This document shows, one piece after another, positions 54,050 to 62,172 of a stretch of 64,000 bases of DNA. Numbering within the stretch: position 1 is the first letter of the stretch; the number at the start of each line of letters is the position of its first letter. This stretch comes from Akkermansiaceae bacterium (GTDB lineage: Bacteria; Verrucomicrobiota; Verrucomicrobiia; Verrucomicrobiales; Akkermansiaceae), in the NCBI GenBank assembly GCA_905182405.1, contig CAJJBQ010000002.1:1116001-1180000 (forward strand), given 5' to 3'. The notes under the pieces are model-generated. The model made no database searches. It had not been told where the DNA came from and saw only the letters and a list, made by a program, of their open reading frames with translations. A program made the position numbers and the translations under genes.

Positions 54050-54749
54050 ATGAACAATTTTTCTCAATTCACCAGGCTTGCCGTTCCGCTTGTGGCCCTA
54101 CTTTTTTCGGGTTCCTTTTCGAAAGCAGCCGGGCTTTTGGCCTACTATAACTTCGACGGGTAATCAGTTGATCAATCGGGGAATGGGACCAATGCCACTT
54201 TGAATGGAGTGGTGATCGACGGGGGGATCAGCGCTCCCACTGTGACGATCTATTATGGCGACGAAGACAGCGGAAAAAACGAAGGTTCTTGGGACAGCTC
54301 AGTGACACTTCCCGGAACACAATCAGGAAACTTTTTCACCAGTGTCACCGGATTGCTTCCCGCGACGACCTACCACTTCGGGGCAAAGGGAGATAATGCC
54401 GGAGGCTCGAAGTGGGCGAAGGAAACAGAAACCTTCGCACGCTTCCACGGTTTCGAATTTGGCGGCACAGAATATCGAAGCAAATTCGGTCATCCTCGGC
54501 ACGGAGGTCACCTCGACCGGAGGTGAGAATCCAAACGTCACGATCTACTATGGCCTATCCGACGGAGGAACGAATACGGGAGGATGGCAGGCCAGTGTGA
54601 CCCCCGACGGTTCTCCTGGCACCGACGACAGCGTCTCCCTTGATGATTGGCTGACCATTCACGGCTTATCACCCGGTGATGAACTGAGCGACCTCGACTC
54701 CGATGGATCCCTGGGATTTGCTCGCCTCAAAATCGTGCCGACCCCGTAA
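54050..54749 (+). pseudogene. Decayed secreted LamG/Ig-like repeat protein
   Basis: ATG 54050 opens a signal peptide 'MNNFSQFTRLAVPLVALLFS' and 'AAGLLAYYNFDG', the start of a LamG (concanavalin-like) domain, then a TAA at 54161-54163. The same frame goes on as 'SVDQSGNGTNATLNGVV' and a fibronectin-like repeat 'TVTIYYGDEDSGKNEGSW', reaching a stop at 54524-54526. A second repeat 'NVTIYYGLSDGGTNTGGW' is in another frame and ends with 'HGLSPGDELSDLDSDGS', a remnant of the 'DxDGD'-type C-terminal module, before TAA 54749. So one former gene carries a nonsense codon, a frameshift and internal losses. Confidence 0.65.
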
Positions 54750-54816
54750 AAAAGAGGGCCTACTTCGCACGACGAACCGCTTAATGTGTCGAGACTGATC
54801 TCTTTACCTTTCCAAG

Positions 54817-54871
54817 TGGAGCGCCGTCCCCAAGGTGCGCAAGCTGGTTTTCCTCGTTGGGGACGCTCCGC
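54817..54871. repeat. MITE/REP-like inverted repeat
   Basis: Left arm GGAGCG-CC-GTCCCCAA (54818-54833) and right arm TTGGGGA-CGCTCC (54857-54869) form a near-perfect stem with a two-base bulge and a 23-base loop. It lies in the intergenic space between the LamG pseudogene and the zinc operon. No T-run follows either arm. The form suggests a small hairpin transposon or REP element; whether it recurs in the genome is unknown. Confidence 0.6.
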
Positions 54872-55086
54872 CCCATATGGACGATGCTGAGGAGCAGTAG
54901 TGTTCGGCACGGGATATACAGCGATCAGCCTAAGGTTACGTGACAATAATGCCATTCGCATCCGCAATCAACCCAACATGAAGCACGGAGAAGAGAGGAA
55001 TTTCCACGAAAATTTGAGGACCAAAGCCAAGGCGAATTCGAATCGGTGATCGATCCGAGCTAAATTCTTGATTTTTCAGTTTACCA

Positions 55087-55109
55087 CTAATGCAATTTGA
55101 TTGCGTTAG
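55087..55109. promoter_or_regulatory. Candidate Zur box 1 upstream of znuA
   Basis: CTAATGCAA and TTGCGTTAG form a dyad (8 of 9 pairs) with a five-base spacer TTTGA. The AT-rich ATGCAAT-type palindrome upstream of a zinc ABC transporter is expected for a Fur-family zinc repressor. Its centre is 36 bp upstream of the znuA start codon. Confidence 0.55.
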
Positions 55110-55130
55110 TTAGTTGACAGGAGAAATTCG

Positions 55131-55153
55131 CTAATGCAATTTGGTTACGCTAT
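55131..55153. promoter_or_regulatory. Candidate Zur box 2 overlapping the znuA start
   Basis: CTAATGCAATTTGG-TTACGC-TA repeats the first 13 bases of box 1 (CTAATGCAATTTG) 44 bp downstream and has a weaker right arm. It covers the ATG at 55134. A repressor bound to both boxes would sit on nearly the same face of the DNA (about four turns). The box explains why the start codon region is unusually conserved with box 1. Confidence 0.5.
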
Positions 55154-56033
55154 GAAAATTCACTCAACTTTCCTCCTTGGGCTGCTTTTGACCCATCTTT
55201 CCCCTGCGATCGATGTCGCCTCGTTGCACCCATTGATTACTGACGCGCTTAAGCAAGTTGGTGGCGAGCGTGTAAGCATCGTGGAGATCGGAAAGCCAGG
55301 TATGAACGTTCATGAGTTCCAACCACGTGCAGCCGATCTTAAAAAAATGGCGAAAGCCCGTCTCATCTTCGCCTCTGGCAAGAAGCTCGAACCCTACCTC
55401 GGCGACCTCGAAGATTCCCTTAACGACAATCAAGTGATCATCCAAGTCGGTAAGGACATCCCTTCTCAAAAGATCTCAGCGAAAGACGAAGTCTATGCCT
55501 GCTGCCCCGCCCATGCCGAGGGAGGGATCGACCCTCACTGGTGGCACAATGTCCGCAATATGGAACGCGCCATCCGCATCATCGAGCGCAAGCTCGCAAG
55601 CGCCGACCCCGAGGGGAAATCCTACTACGTCGCACGCTCCAAGATCGCGACAGCCAAGCTCCGCAACCTCGACAAGTGGGTCAAAACGCAAGTGACCCGC
55701 ATCCCGAAAACAAAAAGACACCTCGTCACCGCCCATGCTGCTTTCGGCTATTTCTGCAAGGCCTACGGATTCAAGGCAACCTTCGTGCAAGGTCTCAGCG
55801 CGCAAGGAAAGATCCCGGTAAAACAACTGGCTGAGTCAATCAAATCGATCCGCGATACTGGCATCCCCACCGTCTTCCCTGAGCAGTCAGCCAACCCTAA
55901 AATCTTGGCACAGATCGCAATGGAATCGGGAGCAGGAATGGGCCGAGCTCTCATTGCCGATGGCTCGGTCGAAAACTACGAAGAAATGACCCGTAAAAAC
56001 GTCAACATCATCGTTGCCGGACTCCTAAAATGA
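55134..56033 (+). CDS. znuA: Zinc ABC transporter substrate-binding protein
   Basis: A 299-aa exported protein. Start ATG 55134 is supported by AGGAG ten bases upstream, although it lies within box 2; an alternative start is ATG 55152 ('MKIHSTFLLGLLL'). Signal peptide about residues 7-25. Metal ligands of cluster A-1 proteins are in place: His60 ('MNVHEFQPR'), His135 ('GIDPHWWHN'), His201 ('VTAHAAFGYF') and Glu250 ('TVFPEQSANP'). The usual flexible His-rich loop is short. It captures zinc (or manganese) in the periplasm for ZnuBC. First gene of a four-gene coupled operon. Confidence 0.92.
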   Translation: MQFGYAMKIHSTFLLGLLLTHLSPAIDVASLHPLITDALKQVGGERVSIVEIGKPGMNVHEFQPRAADLKKMAKARLIFASGKKLEPYLGDLEDSLNDNQVIIQVGKDIPSQKISAKDEVYACCPAHAEGGIDPHWWHNVRNMERAIRIIERKLASADPEGKSYYVARSKIATAKLRNLDKWVKTQVTRIPKTKRHLVTAHAAFGYFCKAYGFKATFVQGLSAQGKIPVKQLAESIKSIRDTGIPTVFPEQSANPKILAQIAMESGAGMGRALIADGSVENYEEMTRKNVNIIVAGLLK

Positions 56034-56437
56034 CCCGTTCGCCCATCGTCAGCACTCTTTGCGCCCTCATTCCTCTGGCCGCGCTCGCGATTCCCCTTTC
56101 AAGGGTGCTTTCTCCAGATCTGGTGGTTCAAGTCGAGGTGATCGAGCCCTTCCACGCGGACGACCTTGTCCGTGCTGATATCCTTTTAAAAAGCGCTCAC
56201 CCTTTCGAACAAGTCACCGTCAACGGTGTCCTCTTTTTAAAAGGCGAAGAGGAAAAGGAAGTGCGCTTCGACCCCTCCCAAGCCTTCACGATCGGAGTCA
56301 CTTGGCCTGCAGGAACTCCAGAATCAGCTCTCCAGTTAGAGATCATCCCCGATGGCTTAGAAATAAAATCCCACACCCTCTGGGGAAGCGAAAGCGCGAA
56401 AGAGGAGATTCAATTTAGCTGGGAGGAATTACCCTAA
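56030..56437 (+). CDS. Small exported protein within the zinc operon, 135 aa
   Basis: A 135-aa protein whose ATG overlaps the znuA stop (ATGA) and whose TAA overlaps the znuC ATG by one base. N-terminal hydrophobic segment 'VSTLCALIPLAALAIPLSRV' acts as signal or anchor. The rest is beta-rich ('VVQVEVIEPFHADDLVRADI', 'VTVNGVLFLKGEEEKEVRFD') and has no Cys and few His, so it is not an obvious metal store. Not recognised as a known Znu component; strict translational coupling suggests it works with the transporter, perhaps at the outer face. Confidence 0.72.
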   Translation: MTRSPIVSTLCALIPLAALAIPLSRVLSPDLVVQVEVIEPFHADDLVRADILLKSAHPFEQVTVNGVLFLKGEEEKEVRFDPSQAFTIGVTWPAGTPESALQLEIIPDGLEIKSHTLWGSESAKEEIQFSWEELP

Positions 56438-57210
56438 TGTCTCACCAACACCATCAACTGGAGCTCAGTAACGTGGGCTTTTCCTACGGCTCTAAAAAGG
56501 CGCTCCAAGACGTCAGATTCTCGTCCCACTGCGGTCAGCGACTCGCCCTTCTCGGACCCAATGGCGCCGGAAAATCGACACTTATCCGGCTTCTCGCCAG
56601 TTTGCTAAAATTGCAGGAAGGAAATATTCTCTGGAGAGGCGCACCACTGGCACAAGCCCGCCGCGAAGTCGCTTACCTTCCGCAGGTCGATCAGCATCAA
56701 AAGAACTTCCCGCTCCGGGTGCGCGACATCATCGAGATGGGACGCTTTCCTCATCTGGGTCATTTTAAACGCTTTCGCAAAATCGACCAAGAGAAGTGCG
56801 AAGCCGCGCTCGCCACGATGCAGCTGGAAGACATTGCCGATCGCCAGATCGACCAACTCTCCGGCGGCCAACAGCAGCGAACTTACATCGCCCGCGCTCT
56901 CGCTCAGGAAGCTCACGTCCTTCTCCTCGACGAACCTTTCAACGGCCTCGACATCGAAAGCCGCTGCCATCTCGCAGCCAACCTCATCGAACTTTCAAAT
57001 AGCGGCCACCTCATCATCGCCTCTCATCATCAGCTCGAAAGCGTCACCGATATTTTCACCCACGCCCTCGTGCTCGATCAAAAGCAAGTTTGCTTTGGCG
57101 AAGCCACAAGCGTGATGGAGAGCCCCGAAGTGAAGGAGACGCTCCACGCCTGCCATCCCCTTCATTCCCACCCGGTGACCGATCCCACCAAGACCAACTG
57201 CTGCTCATGA
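56437..57210 (+). CDS. znuC: Zinc ABC transporter ATP-binding protein
   Basis: A 257-aa ATPase. Walker A 'LLGPNGAGKSTLIRLL' (about 40-48), Q-loop 'LPQVDQHQKNFPLRV', signature 'LSGGQQQRTYIARALAQ' (141-157) and Walker B 'VLLLDEPFNGLD' are complete. It powers import of zinc with ZnuB. ATG overlaps the preceding TAA by one base; the stop overlaps the znuB ATG (ATGA). A His-rich start 'MSHQHHQLEL' and C-terminal 'HACHPLHSHP' could sense metal. Confidence 0.95.
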   Translation: MSHQHHQLELSNVGFSYGSKKALQDVRFSSHCGQRLALLGPNGAGKSTLIRLLASLLKLQEGNILWRGAPLAQARREVAYLPQVDQHQKNFPLRVRDIIEMGRFPHLGHFKRFRKIDQEKCEAALATMQLEDIADRQIDQLSGGQQQRTYIARALAQEAHVLLLDEPFNGLDIESRCHLAANLIELSNSGHLIIASHHQLESVTDIFTHALVLDQKQVCFGEATSVMESPEVKETLHACHPLHSHPVTDPTKTNCCS

Positions 57211-58022
57211 TAGAATTCTTCGAAATCGGACTCTATCAACGCGCCTTTATCGCCGCTGTTATTATCGGCTTCGTCAATGGCTACACCAGCGCCTTTGTCT
57301 TGCTCCATCGCAGTCCTCTCAAGCTCGCCGCCTTCAGCCACAGCCTTCTTCCCGGAGTCGCGATTGCCGCCTACTTCTTCAGTCTTACGGTGGTGACTGC
57401 TTTTCTGGGCGCTCTGGTTGCCGCCGTCATCATCGGCGTCCTCACTGTCCTGCTCTCCCGCCTTTCCAAGATCAACGATGAAACCGTTCTCGCCGTCCTC
57501 TACACCGGAGCCTTTGCCATCGGAATCATCGTGCTCAATCAACTCGGCTCGAACCAAGAGCTGGAAGATTGGTTGCTGGGAAACATCATAGCCCTCTCTG
57601 ATCTCGATCTCAAAATGAGCTTCGGCGTCGGTATCATCGCCGTCACCGTGCTCACCCTCTTCCGCCGTGCTCTGGTGGCGAACCTCTTTGATCCCGAAGT
57701 CGCCGCCAGCCTCGGAATCCGGACCCGCCTTCTGGACTACGTCAGCTTCGTGATCCTAATCCTCGTCCTCATCACGACGCTCCAAGCCGTGGGCTGCGTC
57801 CTCGCCGTCGGACTCATCGTCGCCCCCGCAGCGATCGCCCGCTCCTTCGTCTCCACTCCCAACGCCCTCTTTCCTCTGAGCGCCATTGTCGGTGCAGCCG
57901 GAGCCGCCATCGGACTCCTAGCGAGCTACCACTTTGATCAACCCGCTGGCTCAAGCATCACGGTCGTTCTCGCGACCGCCTTTCTGCTCTCAGTTCTCGT
58001 GAAAAGCCGCCAAAAACTTTAA
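57207..58022 (+). CDS. znuB: Zinc ABC transporter permease
   Basis: A 271-aa integral membrane protein from ATG 57207, overlapping the znuC stop as ATGA; a longer in-frame reading over znuC is rejected. About eight helices, with 'VNGYTSAFVLLHRSPLKLAA' followed by 'FSHSLLPGVAIA', the signature helix of metal (ABC-3) permeases, and 'AVGCVLAVGLIVAPAAIARS'. Forms the zinc channel with ZnuC. Last gene of the operon; the next gene is convergent. Confidence 0.94.
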   Translation: MIEFFEIGLYQRAFIAAVIIGFVNGYTSAFVLLHRSPLKLAAFSHSLLPGVAIAAYFFSLTVVTAFLGALVAAVIIGVLTVLLSRLSKINDETVLAVLYTGAFAIGIIVLNQLGSNQELEDWLLGNIIALSDLDLKMSFGVGIIAVTVLTLFRRALVANLFDPEVAASLGIRTRLLDYVSFVILILVLITTLQAVGCVLAVGLIVAPAAIARSFVSTPNALFPLSAIVGAAGAAIGLLASYHFDQPAGSSITVVLATAFLLSVLVKSRQKL

Positions 58023-58121
58023 TCTCAATTCGAAATTTGAACACTTCTCAGGAAGAAGCTCATTAGCAACAACGATTTCGATCGTCAGTTAAACTGACTA
58101 AAAAAATCGAGAACACCAAGT

Positions 58122-58898
58122 CTACGAACGCAAAACCGTGGCCGGCTCACGAAACGTGATCGAGGAAAGATCGGGCTTCCCTTCCCTGAATTTCTCCAGG
58201 ATATCCGGCTCATAGTTCTCACAGAGCTGATGCTCTCCTTTGAGAAATTCCTGAAATCCTCCGACTCCCTCGCAATCCTCAGGCGGACCATGGCCGGCAC
58301 CATCGTGAAGCTGGGCTGTAAATTCTTTCGAAGTCCCCTTTTCACCGGCCTCGGCGACATCGACCACCACAATACGGTGTCGCCATTCTTTATCCAAATC
58401 GTAAAGATACTGAAACTCCGTAATCCCTTCATTGAAGAGATCGATGATCCGATTCCCCACTTCGCAGTAATCGTTTTCGTCTGCCTCTTCCCCGGTGTCC
58501 GGACTAAAGGTGAGTTCGAGCTGCCCTCCCTCCCAAATTTCGAAGAGGTGCGCGTGGGAATCCTGCCAACCAAAGGCATCCTGGAGAGTGCAGTGCAGAT
58601 CAAAAAAGGAGGCGTCGGCCGGCAGACTCACTCGACGCCAAACAAGAGGCTCGGTCCCGGTCAGCTCGATCAGGAAAATGAGCCTCGCGGGGCTTTGCAG
58701 TTTGGGATAACGGCTCTCTTCTTCCTGCAGCATGGCATCCAGCGAACCGCCTGCGGTAATTTGATCCGCAAATGTTTTGAGCATGTCCGGGCCTCCGGCG
58801 GTCGCCATGAACTGATTCATATAAGCCGCAATCTCTTCCTCACCGGCACTCTCGTCTGGCATTTTATTGAGTAGCTCTTCCAGAGGCTCATTCGACAT
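58122..58898 (-). CDS. pRiA4b ORF-3-like (IS1096 TnpR-like) family protein
   Basis: A 258-aa protein. The family core spans about 70-250: 'LIFLIELTGTEPLVWRRVSL', 'FFDLHCTLQDAFGWQDSHAH', 'FQYLYDLDKEWRHRIVV' and 'DGAGHGPPEDCEGVGGFQEF', the signature of plasmid pRiA4b ORF-3 proteins. The N-terminal ~65 residues are acidic and helical and may be a separate SEC-C-like or linker region. No enzymatic role is established for the family. There are no transposon ends around it, so it is not part of a visible mobile element. Confidence 0.88.
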   Translation of the reverse strand: MSNEPLEELLNKMPDESAGEEEIAAYMNQFMATAGGPDMLKTFADQITAGGSLDAMLQEEESRYPKLQSPARLIFLIELTGTEPLVWRRVSLPADASFFDLHCTLQDAFGWQDSHAHLFEIWEGGQLELTFSPDTGEEADENDYCEVGNRIIDLFNEGITEFQYLYDLDKEWRHRIVVVDVAEAGEKGTSKEFTAQLHDGAGHGPPEDCEGVGGFQEFLKGEHQLCENYEPDILEKFREGKPDLSSITFREPATVLRS

Positions 58899-59018
58899 GG
58901 TTAAGGAGTGCCAAAGAATGCCGAAGAGGGCGAGGAGATATCATCGCAGATTTAGACCTTCTCTTATTCTCAATCCAGAGTTGTGAGATTGACCGACCCG
59001 GCATACGACTCAAGGGCG

Positions 59019-59990
59019 ATGATTGAGGCCCTTACCATTCCCGAACCCGGCGGCGATCGCCTGGATTCCTGGCTCGCGGCCCAGCTCCCCGATCTCTCCC
59101 GCTCACGAATCCAAGCACTTATCAAAGAAGGCCACATTCTCTTAAATGGAGCGAAGGTGAAAGCCAAAATAGCACTCAAGGCAGGCGACCAAGTCACGAT
59201 TGAAGTCCCAGAGCCCAAACCCCTTGATATGATCGCGCAGGATCTCCCACTCTCGGTCATTTATGAAGACTCCGATGTCATCGTGATCAACAAAGCCCAC
59301 GGCATGGTGGTCCATCCCGCAGCCGGAAATCCTGATGGCACCCTCGTTAATGCCCTCCTCCATCACTGCCACGGCCAACTCGCCGGTATAGGAGGAGTGG
59401 AGCGCCCCGGCATCGTCCATCGACTCGATAAGGACACGTCCGGCTGTATTGTGTCCGCGAAAAATGATAAGGCACATCAGTCCCTCGTCTCGCAGTTTGC
59501 CGAACGGACGACTGCCAAACTCTACCTCGCTGTCACACAATCTCCCCCCAGGGAAGCCCACCAGACAGTCTTCAATCACATCGCCCGCCATCCCGTCCAC
59601 CGCCAGCGGATGGATGTCTGTAATCCCGGAGCCGGCAAGCCAGCCATCACCGACATTCACCTTCTTCATACCGCACTCGATGGCACCTCGCTCATCCTTT
59701 GTGCTCTTCATACCGGAAGGACTCATCAGATCCGCGTGCACAATCGCTTCCTCGGCCATCCTCTTTTAGCGGACCCCATTTACTCCAAGCCCGCCCGGCA
59801 AGTTTATTCGACTCCACGCCTCATGTTGCACGCATGGCGACTCGGTTTCACTCATCCGGGAAGCGGAGATTGGATTCAGAATGAAGCCCCGATCCCACCA
59901 GAATTTCTGCCTTGGGCAAATGAAGTTTCCGAACGACTGGAGCAAGTTCGTGCGATCAAGGACAGTAAAGAATACGATGCCCTGTGGTAG
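59019..59990 (+). CDS. RluA-family 23S/tRNA pseudouridine synthase (RluD-like)
   Basis: A 323-aa protein from ATG 59019 with AAGGGCG just upstream; a GTG at 58983 is a less likely start. N-terminal S4 RNA-binding domain (about 12-70, 'RLDSWLAAQLPDLSRSRIQA') precedes the catalytic RluA core with the nucleophile Asp138 in 'HRLDKDTSGCIVSAK' and 'HTGRTHQIRVHNRFLGHPLL'. It isomerises uridine to pseudouridine in rRNA; RluD acts on helix 69 of 23S rRNA, but the exact target is not shown. It is separated from lspA, where it often lies, by 1.6 kb of degraded DNA. Confidence 0.92.
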   Translation: MIEALTIPEPGGDRLDSWLAAQLPDLSRSRIQALIKEGHILLNGAKVKAKIALKAGDQVTIEVPEPKPLDMIAQDLPLSVIYEDSDVIVINKAHGMVVHPAAGNPDGTLVNALLHHCHGQLAGIGGVERPGIVHRLDKDTSGCIVSAKNDKAHQSLVSQFAERTTAKLYLAVTQSPPREAHQTVFNHIARHPVHRQRMDVCNPGAGKPAITDIHLLHTALDGTSLILCALHTGRTHQIRVHNRFLGHPLLADPIYSKPARQVYSTPRLMLHAWRLGFTHPGSGDWIQNEAPIPPEFLPWANEVSERLEQVRAIKDSKEYDALW

Positions 59991-60036
59991 TCTTTGAATT
60001 CTGACCGATCCAGATGCATTGTATAAACACGGAATA

Positions 60037-60627
60037 ATGATTACCACCCTGAAGAAACGTTATCTCCGCATAGTCCGGAGTGCCTATCGCGTTCTACTTA
60101 GTCCCCGCTTGAGAAAGCGGGTGTGGCTCCAAAAAATCATCGCCCCGATGTTCGACCGGGAACTCTGGCACCCCTGCCGGGAAACAGTATCCACCGGACT
60201 TGCGGTAGGGCTGTTTGTCTCGATGCTCCCCATCCCGGGTCAAATGCTCCTCGCCGCCTTCGGCGCTGTAAAACTGAGAGCCAATATTCCCCTCTCGATC
60301 GCAGCCTGTTGGGTCACCAACCCGTTCACCCAAGTTCCAATCATGATCTTCCAAGCTCGCTTTGGCACCTTCCTTCGAGAACATTTGGGGGTCGAAGTGC
60401 CTTTTGGAAACATCACAGCTTCCCTTCCAGGCATCAGTCAACTGCAGTTCGACGTCGGCAGCTTCATTCTCGGATTCCTCTCCCTCGCCTTCCTCTTACT
60501 GCTTCTCACCTATCCGTTTGTCTATGTCCTTTCGGCCATCCTGCCGAAGCTCATCCCGAAACGACGCTACCAGCGCGCACGAGCGAAAATCATCGCCCGG
60601 AGGGAGAGCAATAATCAGTCCAGCTAA
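60037..60627 (+). CDS. DUF2062 membrane protein
   Basis: A 196-aa protein from ATG 60037, with a GGA near the start; a TTG at 60019 is an alternative. The family signature is clear: 'RETVSTGLAVGLFVSMLPIP' with 'GQMLLAAFGAVKLRANIPL' and 'CWVTNPFTQVPIMIF', then a C-terminal membrane helix pair ('GFLSLAFLLLLLTYPFVYVL'). Function of DUF2062 is not known to me; many are found near lipid or glycosyltransferase genes. It follows the pseudouridine synthase by 46 bp. Confidence 0.85.
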   Translation: MITTLKKRYLRIVRSAYRVLLSPRLRKRVWLQKIIAPMFDRELWHPCRETVSTGLAVGLFVSMLPIPGQMLLAAFGAVKLRANIPLSIAACWVTNPFTQVPIMIFQARFGTFLREHLGVEVPFGNITASLPGISQLQFDVGSFILGFLSLAFLLLLLTYPFVYVLSAILPKLIPKRRYQRARAKIIARRESNNQSS

Positions 60628-61276
60628 TTTCCCTATACTCCGAGTCGTTCCCCAACGGAACATCAGGAAAGCGATAAAGCTGCGCCGACTCTCCCTCTAC
60701 CCTTCCCAGTAGTTTGGAGGTAATCACGGATAATTAATCCGATAAGAAGTAAACCAATTTCCATGAAATCGACGTTCTCTTTGACCAGGTTCAAACTCTT
60801 GTCGATCTCAAGTTAACTGGTAATCCGATCAGTCAAACTTTCGATAAAAATTTCGAGGCTCAAAACGACATCAGCCGCCTTTTGTATCTCCACATTCGAC
60901 TCCTTTACCGCAACTTCAACGGCAGAAATCTTAATTCGAGGCATTAGGTTTTCGTCGATGAAATCGCCATTGTAGAGCTTATACCAAGTAACAGAACAGA
61001 GGAGACAAATTCCAGAGTGATTTCACGAGAGGACGAGGCGCTGCGAGGAGCGGTGCGGGTATTGTGAGCGAACAGTAACGCAGCCATCTCGCAAAAGCAC
61101 CCGGCTCTCTCCACCTCCGCGAAGCGATAGAATTGAGAACTTTAAAATAAACATTCCTCTCTTCTGTTTTGTGGAGTGGTATTAAGGGATAGTCCCATCT
61201 CGCAACTATTCGCTGACTACACGTCCATCACAAAAACCAAACCGTCGCTCCTTCCGTCGAGACACTCTCCATAAAA
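60628..61276. other. Gene-poor region with remnants
   Basis: About 650 bp between the DUF2062 gene and the TPM pseudogene. It holds one small open frame (60813-60944) and a GC-rich patch around 61030-61110 with short internal inverted segments. I find no tRNA, no full gene and no clear terminator. The low coding density and stop-ridden frames suggest degraded DNA. Confidence 0.5.
60813..60944 (-). CDS. Possible 43-aa helical peptide or gene remnant
   Basis: ATG 60944 to TAA 60813. The product 'MPRIKISAVEVAVKESNVEI' continues with a hydrophobic/acidic helix and ends 'ESLTDRITS'. Its composition is protein-like, and the frame is open upstream to about 61010 without a good start, so it could be the tail of a lost gene. 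No Shine-Dalgarno is visible. Could also be chance. Confidence 0.25.
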   Translation of the reverse strand: MPRIKISAVEVAVKESNVEIQKAADVVLSLEIFIESLTDRITS

Positions 61277-61538
61277 CTAGTCACCCAATCTAACCACATC
61301 CTTACTAAGGATCCCCGAATAAATGATCATGTAGGCATCAAAATCGTAATCAGCCCTGAGCCTCTTCCATCTCTCCGACATCCGTGCAAGGACCTCAGGC
61401 TTGGTGCGAAAGACTTGATCCGGATCGTAGATCCGAGATTCGGGGGCCAAAGGAATCCCCCCCCTTTGACAATCTCGACTGACCGAAAGCACCCACGAAT
61501 GATCCCGCGGTAAGGCAGGAGACAAGCCAAATCTTCAA
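61277..61538 (-). pseudogene. TPM-domain exported protein, frameshifted and truncated
   Basis: From TTG 61538 the frame reads 'KIWLVSCLTAGSFVGAFGQS', a signal-like start, up to a run of seven to eight G (61460 region). After a one-base shift the other frame reads 'RIYDPDQVFRTKPEVLARMS' and 'ERWKRLRADYDFDAYMIIYS', which looks like the beginning of a TPM (YgcG/Rv1698-like) domain 'VYDxxxxLxxxxxxxLxxxLxxL...'. The frame stops at 61277 after about 80 residues, far short of a whole domain. Poly-G slippage or decay can explain the shift; the truncation argues for decay. Confidence 0.5.
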
Positions 61539-61553
61539 ATCAACATATTTATA

Positions 61554-62162
61554 TTACGGTGTTCCCGATACCTGACCCTCTTTTTCCTCCTCTGGTTTGA
61601 AAGCAGAAAGGAAAAGCAGAACCGCGGCGATCGAGATGCAGGAATCGGCCACGTTGAATGTCGGCCAATGCCCGCCACTTCTCTTTACGATTTTTTCATA
61701 TCCGGGAATCTTCACGTCAATAAAGTCGACGACGTAGCCCTTGGACAAGCGCGTGAGAAATGATTTCTCTTCGTGCTGCTTGAGGTAAAATCCCTGAAAA
61801 AGACGATCGGTAAGATTGCCGACAACCCCAGCCACAAGAAGGGCTCCCGAGACCCGGAGAGCCTTCGTATTGAAGTGACCCTTCCTCCAAGCATACGAAA
61901 TGCCGATGAGGGCTCCGATCAGGACGAGCAAAAAAACAATCGGAGCCCAAGTCGTCCCGTTTCCAAAACCAAAAGCCACTCCCTGATTATGGACCCGGGT
62001 CCAACGGAGGATTCCCTCGATCACGATAATCGGTTCATCTCCAGAGGCGGTATAAGGCTCACGAGGCTCCTCGAACCGAAATACCACCCACCATTTAGTA
62101 ATCTGATCGAGCACGTAAAGCGGGAGGCTCAAGGCCATGAAGATGAGGGGAATATTCTTCAT
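61554..62162 (-). CDS. lspA: Lipoprotein signal peptidase II
   Basis: A 202-aa membrane protein with four helices. Catalytic aspartates are Asp119 in 'VVGNLTDRLFQGF' and Asp173 in 'FNVADSCISIAA', and the asparagine motif 'VHNQGVAFGF' is present. It cleaves signal peptides before the lipidated cysteine of prolipoproteins, matching the many lipoproteins in this window. It is longer than E. coli LspA by about 38 residues, mostly in the periplasmic loop 125-165. Last gene of nrnA-truB-lspA, 10 bp after truB. Confidence 0.95.
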   Translation of the reverse strand: MKNIPLIFMALSLPLYVLDQITKWWVVFRFEEPREPYTASGDEPIIVIEGILRWTRVHNQGVAFGFGNGTTWAPIVFLLVLIGALIGISYAWRKGHFNTKALRVSGALLVAGVVGNLTDRLFQGFYLKQHEEKSFLTRLSKGYVVDFIDVKIPGYEKIVKRSGGHWPTFNVADSCISIAAVLLFLSAFKPEEEKEGQVSGTP

Positions 62163-62172
62163 CGGATTCTAT

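Noticed and set aside
53825..54067. Minus-strand 80-aa open frame near the glycan operon
   Set aside because: Arg/Ser-rich translation without motif or ribosome site; no transposase signature could be confirmed.
58122..58898. Insertion sequence around the pRiA4b-like gene
   Set aside because: No terminal inverted repeats, target duplication or transposase gene are seen nearby.
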